Origin: Chloroflexota bacterium
GTDB taxonomy: Bacteria; Chloroflexota; Limnocylindria; QHBO01
Direction: 5' to 3'
Length of the DNA: 5,024 nt
NCBI GenBank assembly: GCA_020848055.1
Contig: JADLBB010000043.1
Coordinates: 1-5,024 of the forward strand
This document shows, piece after piece, positions 1-4,681 of the stretch. The position numbers and the translations under genes were made by a program. Every line of letters begins with the position of its first letter. The first letter of the stretch is position 1. The notes under the pieces are model-generated. The model was not told the origin of the DNA, made no database searches, and saw only the letters and a program-made list of their open reading frames with translations.

Positions 1-672
1 ATCGTCCTCGCCGGGCTTGGGGCCATGCTGCCGTCAAGCGGCCTGCGGGCGCGCGACCTGGTCGGGCGTGCCTGGCTGATCGGGGCGGCCGCGGTCTCGA
101 TCGGGGCCGTCAACGTGCTGTTCGCCGCGGAGCAGGCCGGCCCGATCCTGGTGGAGGTCGGACCGATCCGCATCGGCGCCGAGACGCTGCTCAACGGCGT
201 GGGGCTGGCGCTGCGACTGGTGGCGATCGCGGGGGCCGGGGTGCTGGCCACGGCCACCAGCCAGCCGACCGAGCTGGCCGATTCGCTCGTCGCCCAACTG
301 CGGGTGTCGCCGCGCTTCGCGATCGGTGCGCTGGCCGGCCTGCGCCTGGTCCCGCTCATGGCGCGCGAGTGGCAGACGATCGCGATGGCGCGCCGGGCGC
401 GAGGCGTGGATGCCGGTCGCAATCCGCTGGTTGCGGCCAGGCTGTTCGGCGCCCAGCTCCTGGCGCTCCTGGTGGGTGCGGTGCGGCGCGCCGGACGCAT
501 GGCGCTGGCCATGGACGCGCGCGGCTTCGGTGCCGCCGACTGCCGCACGAGCGCGCGCGTCATGCGCTTGCACGGCTCGGATTGGGCATTGATCGGCGGG
601 GCGGCCATCTTGGCCGTCGTGGCCGTCGGGGTGAGCATGGCGCTCGGGACCTGGCGCCCGCTCATCGGCTGA
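1..672 (+). CDS. ecfT: ECF transporter transmembrane (coupling) subunit EcfT, 5'-truncated by window edge
   Basis: Integral membrane coupling subunit of an energy-coupling-factor (group II ABC) importer. In this family EcfT links two cytoplasmic EcfA ATPases to a substrate-binding S component for vitamins or metal ions. The frame is open from base 1 and gives 223 residues before TGA at 670-672. The ATG at 25 is internal, because coding similarity continues upstream of it; full-length members are about 250-270 residues, so a few dozen N-terminal residues are missing. Two Ala-Arg-Gly signatures are visible, ARRARGVD (ARG codons 397-405) and MDARGFG (517-525), 40 residues apart, as expected for the two coupling helices that dock onto the ATPases. 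Hydrophobic segments lie before them, and a last membrane helix (around 585-650) follows. The ATPase genes would be expected upstream, outside the window. No S component is visible, so the substrate is unknown. The next gene is convergent, so this is the last gene of its operon. Confidence 0.9.
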   Translation: MVLAGLGAMLPSSGLRARDLVGRAWLIGAAAVSIGAVNVLFAAEQAGPILVEVGPIRIGAETLLNGVGLALRLVAIAGAGVLATATSQPTELADSLVAQLRVSPRFAIGALAGLRLVPLMAREWQTIAMARRARGVDAGRNPLVAARLFGAQLLALLVGAVRRAGRMALAMDARGFGAADCRTSARVMRLHGSDWALIGGAAILAVVAVGVSMALGTWRPLIG

Positions 673-685
673 TGAGTTGGCCAGC

Positions 686-866
686 GGGGGCCGCAATCGG
701 CCCGGACGAGGCGGTTGCGATGGGTTCCAAACGGTGGGGGCCGCAATCGCCCAGGACCGGGCGATTGTGGGATCAGTCCGTCCGGAATCGTCCGGCCCCG
801 AGCGTGGGCCCTTCCATCGGGGCGACCTTGAGGCGCACAATCGGCCCGCGTGGGGCGATTGCGTGT
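686..866. repeat. Cluster of related imperfect palindromes (REP-like) sharing a CAATCG / CGATTG arm
   Basis: Three stem-loops share an arm resembling CCGCAATCGGCCC. The first pairs 692-699 with 712-719 (8 bp including one G-T). The second pairs 741-752 with 759-770 (12 bp including one G-T, 6-nt loop). The third pairs 838-843 with 856-861 and 845-847 with 852-854 across a G-G mismatch. The first two copies begin with an identical 14-mer, GGGGGCCGCAATCG, at 686-699 and 736-749, exactly 50 bp apart. A weaker stem, 794-798 with 806-810, has its centre near 802, almost midway between the second and third, so the four centres fall near 705.5, 755.5, 802 and 849.5. Position between convergent genes fits a REP-type dispersed palindrome or a diverged tandem array. 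Whether copies exist elsewhere in the genome cannot be seen here. Confidence 0.6.
741..770. terminator. Strong 12-bp stem-loop, possible bidirectional transcription end or REP unit
   Basis: CCGCAATCGCCC at 741-752 pairs with GGGCGATTGTGG at 759-770, with a single G-T pair and the 6-nt loop AGGACC. It is the most stable stem in the gap and lies 69 bp after the ecfT stop and 140 bp beyond the oxidoreductase stop on the other strand. No run of T follows on either side, so if it ends transcription it is not a canonical intrinsic terminator. It belongs to the surrounding palindrome cluster, and that may be its real nature. Confidence 0.35.
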
Positions 867-873
867 CGGCCGA

Positions 874-902
874 CCCACCCGGTGGGAACCGCGGTGGGAA
901 CC
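874..902. repeat. Short palindrome CCCACCCGGTGGG followed by a 10-bp direct repeat
   Basis: CCCACC at 874-879 and GGTGGG at 881-886 form a palindrome around one central C. GGTGGGAACC occurs at 881-890 and again at 893-902, a 12-bp step. CCCACC can therefore pair with either GGTGGG copy, giving two alternative stems. The block ends 8 bp before the oxidoreductase stop codon. It could form the 3' end structure of that transcript, or be a protein site; nothing else in the window repeats it. Confidence 0.4.
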
Positions 903-909
903 GGGATCT

Positions 910-2211
910 TCAGGGACTTCGCGGATCGGATGGGCCCTGGAACGGGTCGAGCCAGGTCGGCTCGAGCGACCCACCCACGTACCGACGCGGATCGAACGGG
1001 GCCAGCGACAGCGTTCGCGCAGCGCCGCCGTCGATCAGCTCGGCCATCAGCATCCCGAGCACCGGCGCGTACGGGTGGCCGTGGCCGGTCAGGCCGGCGG
1101 CGACGAAGGCGCCGGGCAGCGGCGTGCCATCGGCGGCGGGCAGGGGTCCGGCCATCGGCATCTCCAGGCTGGCGAAGTCCAGCAGGCCGGCCCAGCATCG
1201 GATGAAGCGCGCATCGGCCAGGCGCGGATGCAGGCGCGTCAGGAGCCGGGCCAGCAGCGGCGGCAGGGCCGGCCGCACGTCGATCGAATACGAGCCGATG
1301 CCCATTCCCTCGTCATGGGCGGTGAAGCCGCCGATCAGCACTTCGCCGGTCCGCATCTGGCGCCAGTACTCGTTGCACTGGTTGGTCTCGAAGCCGGGTG
1401 CGCCGATGCTGAACGGCAGCATCTCGGTCACGCACACCGTCTCGCGGATCGGCGTCAGGTTGGCGGCCAGGTGCGGCGCCAGCGCCGGCGTCCAGGCGTT
1501 CGTGGCGAGCAGCACGGTGCCCGCCGACACGTCTCCGGCGGTGGTGGACACGCCGGCCACCCGCCCGCCGGTGGCCAGCAGGCGCTCGACCCGGACGCCG
1601 GTCACCACCGTGCCGCCCATGTCGCGCACCGCCTCGAGCAGCCCGTAGCACAGGCGGAACGGGTTGAGCTTGGCGTCGCGCGGCGTCCACTTGGCGGCCA
1701 CGACCTCATCGATCGCCATGTCCGGTGCCAGTTCGGCCAGCTCGGTCCGGCCGATGATGGAGACCTCCAGCCCTTCGGCCGATTGAAGCGCCGCCATGCG
1801 GCCGATGTGCTCGGCCTCGGCCTCGTCGAGTGCCAGGTCCAGCGAGCCGAAGCGGTCCCACTCCATGCCGCCGGGCAGCTCGGCGTCCCATGCCTCGAGC
1901 ATGTCGAGCGACCGCATCGTGTAGTCCAGGATCGACCGCCCGCCGGCCGTCTTGACCAGCGCGGTGACGCGTGGGAAATGCCCGCCCAGGCCAGCCAGTG
2001 CCATGCCGGCGTTGCGCCCCGAGGCACCCGATGCCGGCACGTTGGCCTCGATCACCAGCGGCCGGTGGCCGGCCCGCGCCAGGTGCCAGGCGGCCGAGGC
2101 GCCGGTCATGCCGGCTCCCACCACGACGACGTCGGCCGCGTTGGGCAGCGCGCTGCGCGGGTCGGGCACGAACGCCACCGGCTCGGGTGGCGGGAAGAAG
2201 GTGTGGGCCAT
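910..2211 (-). CDS. FAD-dependent oxidoreductase of the DAO (D-amino acid / glycine / sarcosine oxidase) family
   Basis: Flavoenzyme that probably oxidises the C-N bond of an amino acid or secondary amine, giving an imino product. The chosen ATG at 2211 gives 433 residues, within the usual size range of the family. A GTG at 2247 would add 12 residues, but it overlaps the divergent gene and encodes nothing conserved. A short N-terminal stretch precedes the Rossmann FAD motif VVVVGAGMTGASAA (GAGMTG at 32-37), whose second strand ends in an acidic residue, E55, for the ribose. SGRNAG at 64-69 is the usual FAD-contact loop after it. Near the C-terminus GLTGHGHPYAPV (GHG at 376-378) matches the family's final FAD-binding segment. 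No signal peptide or membrane helix is seen, so it is probably cytoplasmic. The substrate cannot be assigned: glycine oxidase, sarcosine oxidase-like and gamma-glutamylputrescine oxidase-like enzymes share these motifs. It is transcribed alone, divergently from the hydrolase and convergently with ecfT. Confidence 0.92.
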   Translation of the reverse strand: MAHTFFPPPEPVAFVPDPRSALPNAADVVVVGAGMTGASAAWHLARAGHRPLVIEANVPASGASGRNAGMALAGLGGHFPRVTALVKTAGGRSILDYTMRSLDMLEAWDAELPGGMEWDRFGSLDLALDEAEAEHIGRMAALQSAEGLEVSIIGRTELAELAPDMAIDEVVAAKWTPRDAKLNPFRLCYGLLEAVRDMGGTVVTGVRVERLLATGGRVAGVSTTAGDVSAGTVLLATNAWTPALAPHLAANLTPIRETVCVTEMLPFSIGAPGFETNQCNEYWRQMRTGEVLIGGFTAHDEGMGIGSYSIDVRPALPPLLARLLTRLHPRLADARFIRCWAGLLDFASLEMPMAGPLPAADGTPLPGAFVAAGLTGHGHPYAPVLGMLMAELIDGGAARTLSLAPFDPRRYVGGSLEPTWLDPFQGPSDPRSP

Positions 2212-2223
2212 GGCTGCGCCCCG

Positions 2224-2233
2224 AGCGTACCAT
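2224..2233. promoter_or_regulatory. Putative divergent promoter: two TAnnnT -10 boxes sharing one TA step
   Basis: Only 29 bp (2212-2240) separate the start codons of the minus-strand oxidoreductase and the plus-strand hydrolase. On the plus strand TACCAT (2228-2233) lies 7 nt before GTG 2241. On the minus strand TACGCT (2229 down to 2224) lies 12 nt before ATG 2211. Both begin at the same self-complementary TA at 2228-2229, an arrangement like the symmetric bidirectional -10 elements reported in bacteria. No good -35 hexamer was recognised. The plus-strand spacing would put the transcript start at or next to the GTG, giving a leaderless mRNA. This is inferred from motif and spacing only. Confidence 0.45.
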
Positions 2234-2240
2234 CGGTGAC

Positions 2241-3215
2241 GTGCCACGCTCCGACGACCTGCGGTTCCGGGCCGGCGACTCGTCGCTGGCCGGCACGCTG
2301 ACCCTGCCCGACGGCGACGGCCCGCATCCGTGGGTCGTGTTCGCGGGCAGCTGGCTGCCGCGCGGCCGCGACGGCGACTGGGACCGCGTGCGGCATCCCA
2401 CCTGGTTCGCGCCGCCCCGCCCCGACGCCGGGACCGGGCTGCTCGCCCGCCTGGCCGAGGCCCTGGCCGGACGAGGCGTGGCGACCCTGCGCTACGACCC
2501 GCGTGGCTGCGGCGCGTCGGACGGCGCGTGGGAATCGACCGACCTGTTCACCCGCATCGACGACGCGCGGGACGCCATCGGCGCCATGCGCTCGCGCGAC
2601 GAGCTGGACCTGCGGCGCTGCGCGATCGTCGGGCACGGCGAGGGTGGGGTGGTGGCGATCAGCGTCGCGATCGGCGATCCGGCACTCAGCGCGGTCGGGC
2701 TGATCGGCACGCCGGCGCGTTCCCTGCGCGACGTCGTGCGTCACGGCGTGACCGTTCGAGCCTGGACCCGGACCGACCTCGAGCACCCGGTGGTGGCCGC
2801 CCTGGACGCCGCCTCCGAATGGTTGATCGAGAGCGCCGAGCGGCGTGAGCGCGAGCTGCGCATCCGCATCGCGGGCGAGGCGGTGCGGCTCGGGCTGGCC
2901 GCGTTCGAGCAGGGGATCCACACCCCGGCCATGGCATTGGCCACGATGCTGCACCGCAACGTCGTCATCGCCCACGGCACGGCAGACGCCTGGGTGAGCC
3001 CCGACGAGTCCCGCCTGTTGGCCGCGCTGCTGCGCGAGGCTGGAGGGGCGCCGGACGTGCACGAGATCCCCGATGCCGGCCACCTCCTGGCGGAGGCGGA
3101 CGACGAGGGTATCGGCGTGCTGGCGGAGGCGATCGCGGAGAGGATCGAGGCGCGTGAGCTGCCGCCGGTGCTGGTCGCCATCGAGCAGATGCGCGCCGAC
3201 CCGATAGACTCCTAG
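2241..3215 (+). CDS. Alpha/beta hydrolase (esterase-like) with Gly in place of the nucleophile Ser
   Basis: The fold is recognisable along its whole length (324 residues from GTG 2241). An N-terminal strand region LAGTLTLPDGDGP leads into AGSWLPRGRDG (residues 35-45), the place of the usual GSGPxxRDG oxyanion loop. LRYDPRGCGASDG at 83-95 follows, then the nucleophile elbow at 131-135, then HGTADAWVSP (Asp249) and AGHLLAE (His281). Asp and His of the triad are thus kept, but the elbow reads G-H-G-E-G, not the usual GHSEG: codon 133 (2637-2639) is GGC where AGC would give Ser. The protein may be a non-catalytic homologue, use another residue, or carry a recent mutation or sequencing error. Upstream in-frame starts lie antisense to the oxidoreductase and are rejected; GTG 2241 sits 7 nt after a TACCAT box. 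No signal peptide, so it is probably cytoplasmic. The stop is 2 bp from the peroxiredoxin start. Confidence 0.88.
   Translation: MPRSDDLRFRAGDSSLAGTLTLPDGDGPHPWVVFAGSWLPRGRDGDWDRVRHPTWFAPPRPDAGTGLLARLAEALAGRGVATLRYDPRGCGASDGAWESTDLFTRIDDARDAIGAMRSRDELDLRRCAIVGHGEGGVVAISVAIGDPALSAVGLIGTPARSLRDVVRHGVTVRAWTRTDLEHPVVAALDAASEWLIESAERRERELRIRIAGEAVRLGLAAFEQGIHTPAMALATMLHRNVVIAHGTADAWVSPDESRLLAALLREAGGAPDVHEIPDAGHLLAEADDEGIGVLAEAIAERIEARELPPVLVAIEQMRADPIDS
3205..3210 (+). promoter_or_regulatory. Putative -10 box TAGACT for a leaderless peroxiredoxin mRNA, inside the hydrolase 3' end
   Basis: TAGACT fits TAnnnT and lies exactly 7 nt before the peroxiredoxin ATG at 3218, the same spacing as TACCAT before the hydrolase GTG. 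The box overlaps the last codons of the hydrolase (Ile-Asp-Ser). No Shine-Dalgarno sequence stands in front of this ATG (CTAGCC), which fits initiation on a transcript that starts at or beside the AUG. It would let the peroxiredoxin operon be expressed independently of the hydrolase. Confidence 0.5.
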
Positions 3216-3217
3216 CC

Positions 3218-3682
3218 ATGAGCAGGCTCCAGGCCGGCGACCCGGCTCCCCAGTTCGAGATGAGCGCCGACGACGGCAGCACCGTGTCGAGCGACTCGCT
3301 CGCCGGCGAGCGGTACGTCCTGTACTTCTATCCGAAGGACGACACGCCCGGCTGCACGGCCCAGGCCTGCAGCCTGCGCGACAGCTGGTCGCGCGTGACC
3401 GATACGGGCGTCACCCTGTTCGGCGTGTCGCCCGACAGCGTTCGCAGCCACGTCAAGTTTCGCGCCAAGTACGCGTTGCCGTACCGGCTGCTGTCGGACG
3501 CGGGACACCAGGTGGCCGATGCGTTCGGGGTCTGGATCGCCAAGAAGTTCATGGGCCGCAGCTACCACGGCAATGAGCGCACGACCTTCGTCGTCGGGCC
3601 AGACGGCCGGATCGAGCATGTCCTCGCCGCCGTCAAGCCGGCCGAGCACCTCGACCAGCTGATGGAGGCACTGGCGGCATGA
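3218..3682 (+). CDS. bcp: Thiol peroxidase / peroxiredoxin, Bcp (PrxQ) subfamily
   Basis: Cytoplasmic peroxiredoxin that reduces hydrogen peroxide and organic hydroperoxides and is regenerated by thioredoxin-type donors. Length is 154 residues, normal for Bcp. The active-site segment FYPKDDTPGCTAQAC (37-51) has the peroxidatic Cys46 in TPGCT and a second Cys51 five residues later, the hallmark of atypical two-cysteine Bcp/PrxQ enzymes (Cys45/Cys50 in E. coli). Thr43 and Arg121 (in NERTTFVV) complete the usual catalytic set, and GPDGRI follows as expected. There is no signal peptide. The ATG at 3218 is 2 bp after the hydrolase stop and is preceded by TAGACT at 7 nt. The stop overlaps the next start as ATGA (3679-3682), implying translational coupling to the small membrane proteins. 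Confidence 0.96.
   Translation: MSRLQAGDPAPQFEMSADDGSTVSSDSLAGERYVLYFYPKDDTPGCTAQACSLRDSWSRVTDTGVTLFGVSPDSVRSHVKFRAKYALPYRLLSDAGHQVADAFGVWIAKKFMGRSYHGNERTTFVVGPDGRIEHVLAAVKPAEHLDQLMEALAA
3664..3668 (+). promoter_or_regulatory. Shine-Dalgarno GGAGG for the 38-residue membrane protein
   Basis: GGAGG lies within the last codons of the peroxiredoxin, 10 nt before ATG 3679. It is the clearest ribosome binding site in the window and supports the reality of the small gene that follows. It contrasts with the hydrolase and peroxiredoxin starts, which have none. Confidence 0.5.
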
Positions 3683-3795
3683 GCCAGGCCGGCCGGAGCG
3701 GCGGGACCGCGGTCGCCAGCGTGGTGGTCGTGATCATCGGCCTGCTGGTCGTCGTCGGGGTCATGGCCTTCGCCGCCGCACTGTGGTCGATCTGA
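3679..3795 (+). CDS. Small single-helix membrane protein (38 residues), unknown function
   Basis: I do not recognise a family. The reading frame starts at an ATG overlapping the peroxiredoxin stop (ATGA) and ends at TGA 3793-3795. A short polar N-terminus, MSQAGRSGG with one Arg, precedes a hydrophobic stretch from about residue 11 to 37 (AVASVVVVIIGLLVVV and onward), long enough for one transmembrane helix. There is no Cys and no lipobox. A GGAGG site 10 nt upstream and the 3-bp gap to the next small membrane gene argue that it is translated. Codons are G/C-ending like those of its neighbours. It may be an accessory to the following lmo0937-type protein or to envelope stress functions; this is inference from position only. 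Chance hydrophobic frames are common at this G+C, so some doubt remains. Confidence 0.6.
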   Translation: MSQAGRSGGTAVASVVVVIIGLLVVVGVMAFAAALWSI

Positions 3796-3798
3796 CCG

Positions 3799-3945
3799 AT
3801 GCTCTGGACCGTGATCGTCGTCCTGCTGATGGCCTGGCTGCTCGGCCTGCTGGGCAGCATCGGCGGCAGCTACGTGCACCTGCTGCTGATCGCCGCGGCC
3901 GTCGTGCTGGTGGTGCAGCTGCTCCAGGGCCGGCGCGCCGCCTGA
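3799..3945 (+). CDS. lmo0937-like (DUF5670) small membrane protein, 48 residues
   Basis: The sequence opens with MLWTVIVVLLMAWLLGLL, has a glycine-rich turn (GSIGGSYVH, residues 19-27), then a second hydrophobic stretch and ends in LLQGRRAA. This matches the pattern of the lmo0937 family: about 48 residues, an MLWT start, two short helices, and an Arg pair at the C-terminus. The family is of unknown biochemical function; members often occur near stress-related or envelope genes. Start at ATG 3799 is 3 bp after the preceding small gene, with no clear ribosome binding site, so translation is probably coupled. The stop at 3943-3945 is 10 bp before the deacetylase start. The match is from memory of the family pattern, not from a search. 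Confidence 0.8.
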   Translation: MLWTVIVVLLMAWLLGLLGSIGGSYVHLLLIAAAVVLVVQLLQGRRAA

Positions 3946-3955
3946 CCCGTCCGAC

Positions 3956-4681
3956 GTGGCCACGCCCGCCGACCGACTGCCGAGCCCGTCCCGCGTCCTG
4001 GCCGTCGCCGCCCATCCCGACGACATCGAGTTCGGGGCGGCCGGCACGATCGCTCGCTGGGTGGACGGCGGGGCGCGGGCGCGCTACCTGATCGTCACGC
4101 GCGGCGAGGTGGGTAGCGACGACCCGGCGGCCGACACCGCCGCGCTGGCGGCGCTGCGCGAGCGCGAGCAACGGGCCGCGGCCGCCGAGATCGGCGTCGA
4201 GGGCGTGGATTTCCTGGACGAGCCAGACGGCCAGGTAGAGCCATCGCTGCGGCTGCGCGAACTGGTCACGCGAGCCATCCGCACGTTCCAGCCCGAGATC
4301 GTGGTGACCCACGATCCGACGGTCCTGTTCGTCAACAACGAGTGGGTCAACCATCCCGACCATCGGGCCGTCGGCCAGGTGACCGTTGACGCCGTGTTCC
4401 CCACCGCGCGCGACCCGCTCAACTTCCGCCAGCATCTCGACCAGGGGCTCGACGCGTGGAAGGTGGCCGAGCTGTTCCTGTGGAGCACGAACGAGGCCAA
4501 CCAGCTGGTGGACATCGGCACGACGCTCGACCGCAAGATCGCGGCGCTGGCGTGTCACGCCAGCCAGTTCCGCGCCTTCGACGACATCGCGCGCTGGGTC
4601 CGGCGTCGCAGCGAGGAACTGGGCGAACGGGCCGGCTACCGCGCGGCCGAGGGATTTCGCCGGGTGACGCTGGCCACGTGA
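3956..4681 (+). CDS. PIG-L / LmbE family zinc-dependent deacetylase
   Basis: Zinc metalloenzyme that removes an acetyl group from an N-acetylglucosamine-type conjugate. The family includes MshB and BshB of mycothiol and bacillithiol synthesis, mycothiol conjugate amidase and antibiotic-pathway deacetylases. The protein has 241 residues from GTG 3956. AHPDDIEFG at 19-27 supplies His20 and Asp23 as zinc ligands and Asp22 as likely general base. NHPDHRAVG at 132-140 supplies His136 as third ligand and His133 near the active site. TRGE (48-51) and REREQRAAA (68-76) are further family landmarks. No signal peptide, so it is cytoplasmic. The exact substrate cannot be read from the motifs. Proximity to a thiol peroxidase is compatible with a low-molecular-weight thiol role, but no glycosyltransferase or ligase partner is visible. 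The start has no good ribosome binding site, and the stop overlaps the next gene as GTGA (4678-4681). Confidence 0.93.
   Translation: MATPADRLPSPSRVLAVAAHPDDIEFGAAGTIARWVDGGARARYLIVTRGEVGSDDPAADTAALAALREREQRAAAAEIGVEGVDFLDEPDGQVEPSLRLRELVTRAIRTFQPEIVVTHDPTVLFVNNEWVNHPDHRAVGQVTVDAVFPTARDPLNFRQHLDQGLDAWKVAELFLWSTNEANQLVDIGTTLDRKIAALACHASQFRAFDDIARWVRRRSEELGERAGYRAAEGFRRVTLAT

Larger units (their letters stand above)
673..909. other. Non-coding convergent intergenic region rich in palindromes
   Basis: This 237-bp gap separates the 3' ends of ecfT (plus) and the FAD oxidoreductase (minus). I see no credible gene in it: frames that cross it are open only because stop codons are rare at this G+C, and their translations are Arg/Pro/Ala-rich with no family resemblance. 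It holds the stem-loops listed separately, a 10-bp palindrome GTCGGCCGAC at 865-874 and a short direct repeat at 881-902. No T-tract follows any stem on either strand, so a classical intrinsic terminator is not obvious. Some of the stems may still serve to end or stabilise the two convergent transcripts. Confidence 0.7.

Noticed and set aside
34..840. A 268-codon open frame on the minus strand across ecfT and the intergenic gap
   Set aside because: Low-complexity Arg/Pro/Asp-rich translation opposite a well-supported EcfT; best explained by the scarcity of stop codons at this G+C.
945..970. Inverted repeat CGAGCC / GGCTCG as a terminator
   Set aside because: It lies inside the coding part of the oxidoreductase, before its stop codon, and has no T-tract, so it is probably a by-product of codon choice.
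1971..2240. N-terminal extension of the hydrolase to an upstream ATG
   Set aside because: The extra 90 codons are Arg/Pro-rich, lie antisense to the oxidoreductase N-terminus, and lack any resemblance to hydrolases. GTG 2241 has a well-spaced TAnnnT box and starts just before the conserved fold.
2212..2247. GTG 2247 as the oxidoreductase start
   Set aside because: It would add 12 unconserved residues and overlap the divergent hydrolase start; ATG 2211 gives a normal family N-terminus.
850..2301. A 483-codon open frame on the plus strand across the oxidoreductase gene
   Set aside because: It is antisense to a gene with clear FAD motifs. Its translation is rich in Arg, Gln, Gly and His with no recognisable domain, as expected from the complement of a high-G+C gene.
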